Positions 20,084 to 32,331 of a stretch of 64,000 bases of DNA are shown in pieces. How positions within the stretch are numbered: position 1 is the first letter of the stretch; each line of letters starts with the position of its first letter. Source of the DNA: Ichthyophis bannanicus (lineage: Eukaryota > Chordata > Amphibia > Gymnophiona > Ichthyophiidae); the NCBI GenBank assembly GCA_033557465.1, contig CM066041.1, forward strand, positions 155,409,532-155,473,531. The letters are read 5' to 3'. The translations under genes were made by a program, and so were the position numbers. The notes under the pieces are model-generated. The model made no database searches. It worked only from the letters and a program-made list of their open reading frames with translations, and was not told the DNA's origin.

Positions 20084-22400
20084 ATGCTTAACGCACGATC
20101 CATAAGAAATAAGATTCCTGTAATTCGAGACATCCTCAGTGATGAATCTCTGAATTTCCTCTGTATTACAGAGACTTGGCTTACCGATCATGATGCCATC
20201 CTATTAAATCAATTAAATACAGATGGTTACTCCATGTTCAACTGCCCCAGAGACTCAAAAGAGGTGGTGGGGTACTTATACTTACCAAATCAAACCTTCC
20301 TGGCTGAGGTGACTCCTCAACTTATCACACCTTTGCAGAATCTTGATAACAGTATAAAAAGCTGGGCTACAATAATCAACAAAGCAGCAAGGTCTACCTC
20401 TCTTAATAAGAGAACATAAAAAAAAACATCAGAAAAATGGTACATGCATGAATTACACAACCTTAAAAAAATACTCCATAAGCTAGAGAAAAAAAATGGA
20501 GGTCTTCCAAAACTTTCAAAAATAAGGAACATTACAACTCAGCACTGAATACCTATAAAGGGGCAATCCTCAAGGCAAAGAAGGACCATCACTCTTCCAT
20601 TCTAAACAAGGCTATCAACCACCCTAGAAAACTATTTGAAATAGTAGACTCTAACCAAATCCCACACAAACCTGTCAAATAACACACCCATTAAACCACA
20701 ATCTATAGCAGACTACTTTGCCTCCAAATTAAAGAACAAAAACAAAAACAACCCAATTCTGCTCATCTGTAGTGACTCCCAATCCCTTCCTAACAAATGG
20801 ACCACTTTCCATCTCATAAAAGAGAAACAACTCCTTGAAATAACCACCAAAATTAATACTACAACCTCACACCTTGATCCATGTCCTGTTTTTTGGATAA
20901 AGGCAGTTAAAACGGAACTAGCACCTGTAATTTTCAATATTGTCAACCAATCTCTCACGCAAGGAATTATGCCAGACATACAAACTATCCATCATTTGCC
21001 CCCTACTTAAAAACATATCCCTCAACAAGGATACAAGGATTACCCCATTTCTTACCATCCAATAGCCAGCATTCCATTCTGAGCAAAAATAATTGAGAAA
21101 GTAGTTCAAATACAGCTATAAGATTTAATTGACCTCAGCTCACCCCTTGATACCCACCAATACAGTTTCCGCCCCTATCATGGTGTCGAATCCTTCTCCT
21201 AGTCTTATTTGATACACTCATCTGTGGTCTGGATAATCCAAATCAAGACTTCATCATGATCTTTCTGGATATTTCCTCCACATTTGACAACGTTGACCAT
21301 AGAATTCTCCTATCAAGACTATCACACACAAGTTTATCAAGAACAAAGTTAAACTGGTTTAATTCATACATATCTAACCACTACCAATTTGTAAAGATCA
21401 ACCAAGAGTCATCCTCTACATTCCTCCAAGACCAAGGTATTCCCCAAGGCTCTGCCCTTTCTGCCGTACTGTTTAATCTATATTTCCAACCTGTCTGTAC
21501 AATCTTCAATAAGCATAATATCAAATGCCACACCTATGCAGATGATATAATGTTATATGCTCCAGCTGACAAAAAAACCCCTCATTACAACATTATCAAC
21601 TGTATAACTGAAGCGGAATCATGGCTCAACGCAAACATGCAAATAAACTTCAAAAAAACTGAAATCCTATTTACGACAAGAAACCAAATCTTTACACCCC
21701 TCTCTACCTTCAAACTCCATAATATCGATCTGCCAGTCAAACAGGAGGTAAGGTACACCTTGGTATCATTATCGACTGAACCCTCAGTATGTCTTCACAG
21801 GTCAAACTGCTAGGACAATTTTCTTTAAATTAAAAACAAACAGTACAGCACTTCAGGCCAATCCTGGAACACAACTTTAGAACAGTAGTCCAAGCTTTGA
21901 TTACACCCCACTTGGACTATTGTAATAGTCTCTTACAAGGTCTACCCAAAAAGACACTCCATTCACTTCAACTTGCACAAAATGTTACTGCTAGGATAAT
22001 CTCCAAATCAAGCTTTACCGATCACATCACTCCAAAACTCTATAAATCTTCATTGGCTCCTCATTGCTTCCAGGGTAAAATACAAGATGTTAGTTACAAC
22101 ATTCAAATTATACAATAGCATCTCACCCTCCTACCTTTCCACCCTGATCCATATACAATCTGATGTCAGAATCAGAAGAAAATGTACAAAGACCTCTTAT
22201 CCATACCACCCTCTATACGAAAAACCAGGCAAACTACCAGCAATAGAGCCTTCAGTTATTCAGCTCCCACCCTTTGGAATTCTCTCCCCGATTCTATCAG
22301 ATCAATTAAAGATCTAAAGACTTTTCAAAAACAATTAAAAACTCTACTTTTCTCTTCCACTACCCCCCTCACCCCTCTGACAAGAACACCCCCTAGAACT
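20084..22400 (+). pseudogene. L2-like endonuclease and reverse transcriptase, broken
   Basis: The endonuclease N-terminus is LNARSIRNKIPVIRD, with CITETWLTD near 20160. After a degraded linker, RT is open from 21256: MIFLDISSTFDNVDH, GIPQGSALSAVLFNLY near 21435, and the catalytic TYADDIMLYA near 21530. A second piece from 21897 reads HLDYCNSLLQGLPKKTL, and the C-terminus has APTLWNSLPDSIRS near 22265. ADD is intact, but many stops and shifts occur. The motif set fits L2/jockey-group LINEs. Confidence 0.8.
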
Positions 22401-22616
22401 TCCCCTGTAACTTGTCTTTTGGTCATCAGATTCTGTAAATAGCTCAGACTCTGCTCCCACGACACCTCTATTTAGGTACCTAGCTGCCATGTAAATAGTT
22501 CATTGTATTATAGTTTTACATCTTCTCGGTAACAGAGCTATGAGTTTATTCAATGTAAACCGCTCCTGATCGATGGAATGGGTGGTATATAAAAACAATA
22601 AAATAAATAAAATCTC

Positions 22617-22868
22617 TTTCTAGAAATACTATGGTTATGCAAACTCGTATCTTGTTGATGACCAAGATTCCCTTTTCTGCAGAATTATGCATAACAAAAA
22701 CATATTTTCTAATGGCAGATAAAGATTTCAAGACTCACCTAGACTGCCAATCTGCCTTCTGTGTTGCGGTACCACAGAATCTCCTCAGTCTTTAGCTTTA
22801 TGTTCACTGCATCACAACTTGTCATTGCTTATCCTAGTCTTTCTTGATTGTCAATGTTACTTTGCCTG
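22617..22868. other. No identifiable gene
   Basis: This stretch, just under 300 bp, separates the L2 3' end from the inverted Penelope-type arms. I recognise no motif in it. Confidence 0.5.
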
Positions 22869-23160
22869 CACAGCAAACAGGAACGAGGCAAAAGAAAGGT
22901 CTCAGCCCTTGGTGAAGATGTAGCTTTATTACAACTACCCCTACACAGGCTATGTTTCGGTGAAACGCCTTCTTTAGGGAATCAGAGTCAGCTGTATTCA
23001 CAATACCGGTCCACTTATAACTTTCTTGTCATAGCGAGTTTGACCCCCTGAAGGTGGCATTTCACCAAAACATGGCCTGTGTAGAGGTTCTTGTAATAAA
23101 GCTGTATAGACTCCGACTAAGGGCTGATACCTTACTTTTGCTTCACTCCTGTTTGCTGTG
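22869..23160. repeat. Inverted Penelope-type terminal arms
   Basis: The left arm (about 22869-22982) and right arm (about 23041-23160) are inverted copies of each other at moderate divergence. Shared blocks include CAGCAAACAGGA, TCAGCCCTT, AGCTTTATTACAA and CTACACAGGC(T/C)ATGTTT. The CACAGGC-GTGTTTCG signature also occurs at 41930-41955 and is typical of Penelope-like element ends. The arms face each other across about 58 bp. Confidence 0.65.
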
Positions 23161-24911
23161 AATGTCCTGCTATGGACCTTAGAAGGTTTTTGAATGCATC
23201 CACCATTCACTTATTGGGCCACTCTCCTTTGTTAGATAATGGACTCACCAGTTGCATATTTCCCAGCTTTATGGCTGCAATCGGCAGAGCTCCAGATATA
23301 ATAAACTGTATAAACAAGAGAAAATCATTGAATTAAGTGCAGTGAAACATCTCCCTTATTTTTTTGCTTTTGATTTGATTGTCCCTTTTCCTAGATATTG
23401 AACTCAACTGGAACCTTTGCCAGCCCCCTATACTCTTGTGTTTACTAGGTAACAATGTTTCTTTCATATTTACCTGTTTTCTCTTCATCTTATTCAGCCA
23501 TCTCCCTAGTTTTCTAATGGCATTACAATGGTATTCATTCAGATGAATGAGATGGCCTGATGTTGCTCCAACATCCATTATAAACATGGCCTGTACTTGC
23601 CAATAGCTGTAAAGCAATGTCTGAGACTTCCCTTCTCCCTTCTATGATTCCATCTCCTCATCTGGGCCATGGTCATACCCTCTCCTCAGGGAACCTGCTT
23701 TAATATGCAGTAAGTACTCTCCTGTAGGTACTCACCTCTGCCTCTCTTTCCTCCCCTTGCACACCTGCAGCCAGCCATTCTCCACTTTGTCTCTCTCCAG
23801 CCTCAGCATAATCTTCAGTCTACCATCCCACCACTTTCAGGACAATAGCAGGGCAATAGGGGCACTAAGCTGTCTATTCATTAAAGCTTAAATAAGGCAA
23901 TTTAGTGTGCATTAAAAATTGTGTAGTCTGCACTAAAGGCTTATCATAAACACTAAAACAGTCCCTTCAGACCATTAACAAGAAAATGGTAAAAATAGTA
24001 TTCACCTGCATGTAATGAAGGAGCATATCCTGCACATGGGGCTTCACTGGAAGCATATAGAATAGCATGGTATGCTCTCTTGCAACATTATTTAGTGTGT
24101 ATTCACAATATTGAAAATGTAGGAGCAGATATTCTAAAGCACTTATGCAGTTAGCAACACCTGCTAGCCAAGTAAGGGCCAGCCAGCACAATATTCTGTG
24201 GTACTATCTGCATAGCACCACTGATTATTCCCAGAATTATATGGATCATGCCAGAGTAGTCTGTGGGTTGAGATGGGATGGAGTTTAAGTTGCGTTAGAG
24301 CCATGCACTAAAGCTCAGCTTGATGTTTTCTAACACAAATCTAATACGGCTCAAGCAGCAGTGATCCAGCTCTGAGGACCAGCCAGGGGATCAGCCAGGC
24401 ACATCTGCACTCTTCACCCGCCAGCTCAAGCAGCAGCGATCCAGCTCTGGGGACCTGCCAGAAGGTAGGCCAGCTCACATGCAGCCAATAGCCCCACCCC
24501 CTAAGGAAAACCAGAACTGGCTTTAAGTTTAAAAGAACTCAGCACTTCAGGCACACCATGCCTAAGGACCTTGTCAAAAGTCCCTTAGACGTGGCCTGCA
24601 AGAGTGTGGACGCTATCCTCTAAATACCCCATCTAACCATCACCAGCACTGATCCTGTAATACTCAGTCAGCATGCTCAGGCAGACCTACAAGTGATGGT
24701 GAGTCATCTTGATACGACTCATCCATATCACATCCACTGTTACAGCTCTATGTGCTTTGCTCCTAAATCCTCACCATAAGCTCTGTAGCTAACAATTGTG
24801 AGCGTGTCTCCCTCTCTAAAGGCTGACCAACTGCCACCAAATCAACTCCGCTAACCAGAAAACATATCACAGTTGCTCTCTCTTCTCGAGCACCCTCCTA
24901 CTGCATCCAGT
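23161..24911. other. No identifiable gene
   Basis: Only short unrelated open frames are present. A partial direct repeat GCTCAAGCAGCAG(T/C)GATCC lies near 24350 and 24425. No coding motif or full element was recognised. Confidence 0.5.
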
Positions 24912-25189
24912 CAGCGTAGTTACTCACCTGTAACAGGTGTTTTCCGGTGACAGCGGGAATCAGTCCACACATATGGGTGACATCGACGCTGACAGAGCCC
25001 CGTGCGCAGCAAATCTCCAGATTTCAAAGAAAGTCTTTGGGAGTTGCCACCACACATGCGTGGTCCTATTCCCGCCCAAGGGTGCCATTTTGTTCAGTCA
25101 AATGACATAGCTAAAGAGACGGCAAAACAAATGAAAAACATTTATTGGACTGCAACTCCATGGGGAGGAGGGAGGGTTGTGCAGACTGA

Positions 25190-25290
25190 TTCATGCTATC
25201 CCCGGAGAACACCTGTTACAGGTGAGCAACTACGCTTTCTCCGGGAACAAGCAGGAAATCAGTACTCACATATTGGACTCCCCAGCTAGA
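25190..25290 (-). promoter_or_regulatory. DIRS-2 internal complementary region
   Basis: The segment GAACACCTGTTACAGGTGAG, then CAACTACGC, then TTTCTCCGGGAACAAGCAGG, joins sequence complementary to both element termini. It lies just inside the 3' terminal repeat, as in DIRS-1, DIRS-3 and DIRS-5. Confidence 0.78.
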
Positions 25291-25434
25291 CTACCTTGAA
25301 CCTATAGCCCAAAAAAGGCTCCCTCATCGAGAGCCGCAAGCAGCCGCAATGAAACCCTAACCAGGGAAGTAGCACTCCGGTAGCCTGAACAGAGAAGGGT
25401 CAGAGGGCAGGAGTTGCCTAGACCTCAAACAGGT

Positions 25435-26715
25435 TACACAGCACAGCTTGATTGAAGGCGCTATTCCATCAGGACTCCCTATCCAGACAGTAATGAGCCA
25501 CATAGGTCTATCCCGAAGACCAGGTAGTGGCCCAGCATATGTCCGCCAAAGGAACAGAGCGCAGGTAAACTACTGATGCCACCATGGCCCTGACCCTATG
25601 AGCCGTAACAAGGCCCTCCAGCAGAAGCCCCGCTGCCTCATAAGCCCGGGCAATACAGTCCGCCACCCAAGTGGACAGCGTATGCTTTGTCACCGCCTCC
25701 CCCAGCTTACTGGGGTCATAGGAAACAAAAAGCTGAGAGGCTTTCCGGTGAGGTTGCGTATGCTGGATGTAGAAAGACAGAGCTCTCCTACAGTCCAGGG
25801 TATGGAGGACCGCCTCTGCCCGACTGGCATGTGGCCTGGGAAAGAAGGCAGGAAGAACCACTTCCTGGTTGAGGTGAAACAAGGAGACCGCCTTCGGAAG
25901 GAACTTGGGGTGTGTGCGAAGCACCACCCTATTCTTGTAGAACCTGGTATAAGGCCTCTCCACCACGAGAGCCTGGAGTTCACTCACTCTCCAGGCAGAA
26001 GTGAGCGCAACCAAGAATACCACTTTCCAGGAGAGGTACCGAAGATGGCACGTGGCCATCAGCTCAAAAGGCAGCCCGGTAAGCTGCCCCAACACGACAT
26101 TAAGGTCCCATTTGGTTGCTGGGGAACGAACTGGGGGTTTCAACATGAGCAGGCCCTTTAGAAACCAGGATACCATTGGGTGAACAGAGAGAGGCTTCTC
26201 GTCCACGGAAAGTGGTTCGCCGCTAGGGCACTGAGATGCACTCTGATGGAGTTGGACTTAAGTCCCATCTCGGAAAGGTGGAGAAGGTACTGCAACACCA
26301 CAACCACTGGGCAAGAAAAGGGATCCACATTTTGCCCGGAACACCAAAAAGCAAATCTGAGCCACTTAAAGGCGTCCATCCGTCTAGTAGATGGTCTACG
26401 CGAAGCCAGCAAGACCTTAACATCCCCTGGAAGGAGGAGTGGGGTGAGAGTCATCCTCTCAGCAGCCACACCATCAGCGAAAGGGAGCTGAGGTTGGGAT
26501 CCAAGAGAGAGCCCTCCTCCTGGGAAAGGAACCGTGGAGATGAACCCAGGGGAATTGGGGTGTCCACTGCTAGCTGCAGGAGAAGCGGGAACCATGGTTG
26601 CCGGGGCCACCGTGGAGCTATGAGGATGACAAAAGCTCTGTCCTGAAGGATCTTGAACAGAGTCTTGGCAACCAGAGGCGTCGGGGGAAAAGCATACAGA
26701 AGACCCACTGACCAT
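25435..26715 (-). pseudogene. DIRS-2 tyrosine recombinase, nonsense-truncated
   Basis: The N-terminal SAM-like part reads CPVVVVLQYLLHLSEMGLKSNSIRVHLSAL near 26290, split over two pieces. The catalytic part is open from 26206: HLRYLSWKVVFLVALTSAWR with SAWRVSELQ (Arg), then AHRVRAM (His/Arg), then ICWATTWSSG. A TAG stop at about 25508 precedes the TYVAHYCLDRES segment carrying the catalytic Tyr. In DIRS elements this enzyme inserts the circular DNA. The stop removes the nucleophile, so this copy cannot act. Confidence 0.87.
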
Positions 26716-28350
26716 GAGACTAGGAAGGCATCAGCGGCCACCCTGGCCAGGTGCAGCTGCCTTGAGCTGAAACGGGGTAGTTGGTGATTGTCTGGACTCA
26801 CAAACAAGTCCATCACCGGTTCCCCCCAGGTCTGGAAAAGCCTGTAGGCCACCACCCGGTCCAGCTGCCACTCGTGCGGCTGGAGGATCCTGCTGAGTCT
26901 GTCTGCCACCAGTTGTCCTGGCCTGGCAGGTACACTACTTTGAGGAAAATCTCCTGCCGGGTTGCAAAAGAGCACAGGTCCAGGGCCCCCTGACAGAGGG
27001 TGCGTGATCCCATACCCCCCTGCTTGTTCACGTAGAACATGGCCACTTGGTTGTCTGTTTGGACCAGGACTGTCCTGTGGTCGAGATACTGCCTGAAAAC
27101 CCTCAGGGGGAGATGGATGGCATGGAGCTCTAAGAAGTAGATCTGTTGGGCACTCTCTTTTGGGGACCACACTCCCTGCATGCGGTACCCTAGGCAATGG
27201 GCTCCCCAGCCCAGCAAAGAGGCATCTGTGGTGAGGACCCTTGAGTGGGGAGTGGTCTGGAAGGGCATACCCACCTTCAAGTGCTGGGGCAAGAGCCATC
27301 AGGTCAGGGACTGTACCAGGCGCTTGGTCACTTTGATCCTGTCCTGGAGATGTCCCGTGGCCTGGGACCATTGGTCTCTGAGGCACCACTGCGCAGTTCG
27401 CATGTGGAGGTGGGCATCTGGAGTGACATGGACAGTAGCGGCCATGTGCCCGAGGAGGCGCAGCAATTGCCTCGCTGGCACCGAGGAGCTGTGGCTCACT
27501 TGCCCTGCTAGGGCCATAAGCCTGCTTGCCCTGTCTGCAGGCAGAAAGGCCTTCGACTGAAGGGTGTTGATCCTTGCCCCAATGAAGTCTAACTCCTGAG
27601 TCGGACAAAGGCTGGATTTGGGGTAATTGATTACAAACCCCAAGTGCTGCAGGACCTGGATGATGCGAGTTGTGGCCTGCTGCACCTCGGTAGCTGAAGT
27701 GCCCCTGATAAGCCAGTCATCGAGAGAGGGGAAAACAAAGATCCCTTGAAGCCTGAGGAAGGTGGCAACCACCGCCAGGCACTTTGTGAACACCCTGGGG
27801 GCCGAAGCAAGGCCAAAGGGAAGCACTCTGTATTGGTAGTGGTTGTCCCCTACCACAAAGTGTAGGTATTGTCTGTGGCTTGGGTGGATTAGGATGTGTG
27901 CGTAGGCATCCTTTAGATCTAAGGAGCATAACCAGTCTCCCTGGCAGAGGTAGGGCAGCAATCTTCCAAGGGAGAGCATCTTGAACTTCTCCTTCACCAG
28001 GAATTTGTTGAGCTTTCGCAGGTCGAGGATGGGCCTTAGGCCCCCTGTCCTCTTTGGCACAAGGAAGTACCTGAAGTAGAACCCTTGCCCTTGAGGTGGT
28101 GGGGCATCGGTTCCACTGCATGGTCCTCGAGGAGACCTGCAAACTCCTTCAGAAGGTGGTCCCGGTGAAGGGGAGACCTTGGAGGCTCTCTTGGGAAGTA
28201 GTGTGGAGGCACTTGGGCTAGATGGAGAAGGTATCCCTCCCTGACTACTTGTAATGCCCATGAATCGGTGGTGATGGTTCCCGACCTGTGGGCATACAAG
28301 GCAAGTAGACCTCCTGTGGGCTGCCCAGCTCCAGCTTGGAGAGGGGCCAT
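26451..28350 (-). pseudogene. DIRS-2 RT, RNase H and methyltransferase-like region
   Basis: A 320-codon open segment (28261-27299) holds RT: GFYFRYFLVPKRTGGLRPIL, DLRKLNKFL, SLDLKDAYAHI, YQYRVLPFGLASAPRVF, and the catalytic FPSLDDWLI near 27730. RNase H follows with TTDASLLGWGAH, FLELHAIHLPL and VQTDNQVAMFYVNKQGG at about 27230-27000. Downstream, 26820-26451 reads GEPVMDLFVSPDNHQLPRF, YAFPPTPLV and APRWPRQPWF. This corresponds to the segment annotated in DIRS elements as a Dam-like methyltransferase; enzymatic activity is not shown. Frame changes separate the three parts. Confidence 0.85.
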
Positions 28351-28369
28351 GCTGCAGGAGTCAAAAACC

Positions 28370-30316
28370 CCCCACCAGGTTGGGCCAGAGACGGAGACTG
28401 GGGTTTGGGGGCCTTCTGCTTAAGCAGGCCATGCCCCTGTCCCTTGGCCTGCTGCCCCTTGGCCTGTTGCCCCTATTGGGGAGCTGGGCAGGCCTGGTAA
28501 GTGGAGTAGTTTCGGTAAGCAGTGGACTTCCTCAGGTAAAACGGCTTTTTACCAGAGTCCTTCTTACGAGTAGGGGCAGAGGTCGTCTTAGAGAGCAGTG
28601 TCCTCGACATGAGCTCGGTCTCCAGCTCTGCGGTCTTGTCGGTCATGGGTTTGCTAAAGAGATTCTCCCCTTGACATGGGACATCGACCAGCTTGTCCTG
28701 AACCCATTGCTCAAGGTCGGACGACTGCAGCTAAGTTTGGCAGCATGCACCGATGCCTGTTGCGGCCACCCGGGCCACCGACTCGAACCCGTCATAGGCC
28801 GCCTGAGACATAAATTTGGAGCATTCACGGACAGCTTTGAACAGGCCCTTGAAGTGCTTCAAAGGTTCCTCGGAGAGACCATTGGAGAACCTGGTGAGTT
28901 CCTTCGCCAGATCTCTCAGATACATGCCCATGTATAACTGGTATGCCTGGATCAGACAATTCAGCATCGTGCCCTAGAAACATTTCCTGCCGAGGGCATC
29001 CAAGGTGCGGGTCTCCCTGCCGGGAGGCACCGAGGAATGCGTCTTCTGGCTCCTAAGCATATGCATGGCCAATTCCACAACCATGGAGTTGTGCGGCAGT
29101 TGCGACCTTTGGAACCCAGGGCTCTGGCAGACTCAATACATCGAGTTGAGCTGTTTGCTGATCACCAGCATCGACGCCAGTGTCTCCCACATGCAGAGCA
29201 TAAGTTGTTCCAGGATCGGAGGAACAGGTACCGTGAGGGTCTCCTGAGGGGGAGCCTCAAATTGAAGGGAAGATCTCGAGCTCATCAGCTCGAGGCTTCT
29301 CCTCGGACTCCATGGGGAAAGCCAAAGCCTTTGGACATGTCCCACATGAAGTCCAAAAAACCCATATCTTCTGGTGGGGACCTTCTCCGAGGTTCAGATA
29401 CTGGGGAATCAGAGGGGACATCCCTATGCCTTCGGGTATCCGGGGATTCCTCGTCCTCCGTCTCTCAAGCAGAAGCCTCCGAGGAGGACTCAAGAGGCTC
29501 CTCAGGCATCGAGGGCCCCGGCGCCATCTGCCCCGATGCCGGCAGGCTCGGCGGCATCGACCTTGGTCCCAAACGGGAGGCCAAGTGTGACCTCAGCCAA
29601 GGATTGACTAGAGCCCAGAAGGTCTCAAGGATCGGCTCAGTCTCCGGGGTCGACTTTGACGTCGAGAGCCCGGTGGTCAGGGCGGAGGAACCGGACATGC
29701 CGGACATCAGCACCCACTGCTGCTCAATGAAGGCAGTAAAACTACGCTCCAAAGCCACCATCCTGGACTAGAGTCCAGGAGGCTCAGGCGCCGACATGAT
29801 CGGCCCCGACACGGGTTCCCCCCGGAGGGGAGTCTTCGACAAGAATAGTCGGTATTTGCCTAGTCTGATCCGTTTCCTGATGAGGAACTTTGGCCAGGCA
29901 CTCCTTCTCCGACGATCCAGGCAGGTGCTCAGGGCTCCGCAACTGGCCCCAAGAGGAGCCCAGTCGTTCGGAGCCATCCAGAGACACTGCCTTTGAGGAT
30001 TTCTTCTTCCTCTTGTGTTCCCTCGAGGGAGACTCCCTCTCTGAGGAACCCCGACGACGTTCGGACTCGGAGTGCTCCTCCGAGACGTAGAGGCCTCAGA
30101 CGAAGTCCTGGCTCACGGAGACACGGGGGATTCGAGAAAAATCTCATCATGCTACTGCTGGTGGCTCCTCAGGGCTTTAGAGGACATTCTCTTACAGAGA
30201 CTGCAGACCGTCGGGTCGTGGTCCGGCCCGAGGCACTTGAGGCAGCAGTCGTGCGTATCGGTGAGGGACATAATTTTCCCGCACTGATCGCATTTCTTGA
30301 AACCGCTGGTAGCCAT
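28370..30316 (-). pseudogene. DIRS-2 gag-like protein, broken
   Basis: The ATG at 30316 begins MATSGFKKCDQCGKIMSL and a Cys/His cluster follows (HDC, CLKCLGPDH, CSLCKR). A TAG at about 30152 ends the open segment within SHQQ. The remaining pieces match DIRS-1 gag, including MVALERSFTAFIEQQ near 29755 and a tail rich in GQG/Lys near 28440. The Cys cluster suggests nucleic-acid binding; capsid function is inference. Confidence 0.78.
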
Positions 30317-30735
30317 CGGGGGAAAAAGGACCCCGGCTAGGTCAAAGATCCTTTGGGCTGCCAGCGAAGGAAAAGAGGGAAAAAGCACAAAGATACCTCA
30401 AAAGGAAAAAAATCTTATGAAACGCAGAAAAAAACCAACCTGATACCAGGGTACCGAGGCCGGAAGGGTACCGATGTCGACTGGTCGGGCCAAAAAGGTA
30501 CACAGAAAAAAAATCAATTTTTTCCGGGACACGAGGGATTACATCCGATGGGCTCCACGGAAAAAAGGAGACTGAGCAAGATGGCACCCTTGGGTGGGAA
30601 GGGGACCGCGCATGTGTGGTGGCAACTCCAAGTCTTTCTTTGAAAGCTGGGGATTTGCTCCATGCAGGGCTCTGCCGGCGTCGATGTCACCCATATGTGA
30701 AGACTGACTTCCTGCTTGTTCCCAGAGAACACCAA

Positions 30736-31755
30736 GCCCCACTCTTCTTAGACTATTCCTGCTGCATAGGAATGCCCCCCCCCCCCCCCGAGCACTGCAA
30801 CCATACTTCTAAGATAACCCTGCAACACTCAGTAATTCTTGCCTTACATCCGTTCTGAAGCTAGACCCTAGGGGTCTTACAAAACTCGCCAATCAGACTC
30901 ACAGTACTCTTTGATCTTTCTTGCCCTTCCAGGCTGCCTTATAAAATCCAAACTAGCAGGCAACATGCCAAAATGTCTTGCCACTTCCCAAGGCAACATG
31001 CCAAAACGTCATGTCACCTTAAACATCCTCATGTGGACTGCACTTTTGCTCTCCTTTCTTCAGACATCATGTCTCATCCCAAGCTTGGGCCACATTCTCA
31101 TTATTCGAGGAAACGGCAGTCACGGAATAAAAACCCTCCTCACAGAATGAGGAATTGTGGGCAATGCACCCTGTTACACATTCCACTCATAAAACCAATC
31201 CCCTCCAGAATCGTAATCCCTTATTCCAGGGCTTAGAGGATATCAGTGCTTGATGTTAATAGCCGGGAGGAAGAGGAGATGAGCATCTGACTGCTATTGG
31301 GGCAGATTGGATGGTGCTGACTGGAGGGGCCTGTGATAGTGCTGATGGGGGGGGGGGGGGGAGGGAATTGGAAATTGGATTTAACTCACGTCTTTCTCAG
31401 GTACAGTAGGTATTTTTCTGTCTCCAGAGAGCCTGCAGTCTAAGAGTCCGATATTCAGAGTGATTAATGCAGTTAGCAAACTTGCCTGGTTATCCTTAAG
31501 CAGCGAAAGTTGGCACCTTAAAGGGTGGCCTGTTTGTTGCAGAAGCTAACTGGGCAGCAGCTGGATATCGACGCTGCCTGGGTAGTTTCCATGCTATCTG
31601 GCTGACCTGGATATTCAATGCCAGTAGCCGCATATGGCCTCGGCATTGAATATCTGAGTCTTACGTTCTGCGGTGGCTGCTTGCTGCTTTATGATGGCAC
31701 CCTAAGGCAATGAAGGATGAAATTACTTGGCCAAGGGTTCCAAGAGGGAAAAAGC
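30736..31755. other. No identifiable gene; poly-C and poly-G tracts
   Basis: This segment separates two DIRS elements. It has a C run at about 30776-30790 and a G run at about 31346-31362. Open frames are short with no recognised motif. Confidence 0.55.
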
Positions 31756-32024
31756 ATAGTTACTCACCTGTAACAGGTTTCTCCAGGGACAGCAGGAATC
31801 AGTCCTCACTTATGGGTGACGTCGGCACAGACGGAGCAATTCCCCAGCTTTCAAAGAAAGCCTTTGGGATTGCTACCACGCATGCGTGGTCCTCTTCCCA
31901 CCCAAGGGTGCCATCTTGCTCAGTCAGGTCCCTTAGCTTGAGCCCTACCAAGCAGATGGCAAGGGAAGGACAAAAATGCAGCAACTCATCAGGGGAGGCA
32001 GGAGAGTAGTGAGGACTGATTCCT

Positions 32025-32098
32025 GATCCCATGGAGAACACCTGTTACAGGTGAGTAACTACACTTTCTCCAGGAACAAGCAGGAAGTCAGTCCTCAT
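32025..32098 (-). promoter_or_regulatory. DIRS-3 internal complementary region
   Basis: The segment GAGAACACCTGTTACAGGTG, AGTAACTACAC, TTTCTCCAGGAACAAGCAGG corresponds to joined, complementary element ends, parallel to the regions in DIRS-1, DIRS-2 and DIRS-5. Confidence 0.76.
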
Positions 32099-32331
32099 TT
32101 ATGGGACTCCCTAGCTACAGGCTACCGAACCTGTAACCAAAAACTGCCTCCGCGAGGCCATAAGCAGAAGCAGAAGCCGAAGCCTGAAGGGACCAGAGTC
32201 TTCGTGTCCTCGGGGCAAAGCCCTCGGCAGTTGTGAAGGGTCAGAGGGCAGGAGTTGCTTATACCCCAAACAGATTACGAAGTACAGCCTGGCCAAAGGA
32301 ACTGTCCTGGGTGAGTCTGGGTGCACTGCAA

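Larger units (their letters stand above)
16560..22616 (+). mobile_element. L2-like LINE split by a DIRS element
   Basis: The 5' part ends near 17098 with a frame reading SLTIL. The endonuclease resumes immediately after DIRS-1, at 20084, with LNARSIRNK. Endonuclease and RT follow to about 22400. The 3' end has GTAAACCGCTCCTGATCGA, GGTGGTATATAAA and an AATAAA repeat at 22550-22616. The left boundary is approximate. This 3' end is shared with the SINE tails in the window. Confidence 0.8.
24912..30735 (-). mobile_element. DIRS-2: nearly complete DIRS retrotransposon
   Basis: The element is on the minus strand, with gag (30316-28370), RT (28350-27300), RNase H (27292-26900), a methyltransferase-like segment (26900-26451) and tyrosine recombinase (26715-25435). 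Terminal inverted repeats contain AAGCCTTTGGGAG-like, TGAGCAAGATGGCACC-like and GGGTGACATCGAC sequence. The left end starts GCGTAGTTACTCACCTGTAAC and the right end stops at TTCCCAGAGAAC. An internal complementary region lies at 25190-25290. It is the most complete DIRS copy here, but frame breaks make it inactive. Confidence 0.9.

Noticed and set aside
25598..26161. 187-codon plus-strand open frame opposite the DIRS-2 recombinase
   Set aside because: It is antisense to a motif-bearing recombinase frame and has no motif of its own.
26451..27608. 385-codon proline-rich open frame on the minus strand
   Set aside because: Its first two thirds are an out-of-frame reading of RT/RNase H; only the C-terminal third matches DIRS protein sequence.
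28380..28937. 185-codon plus-strand leucine-rich open frame
   Set aside because: It is antisense to DIRS-2 gag; leucine-rich composition reflects the opposite strand's GQ/K-rich sequence.
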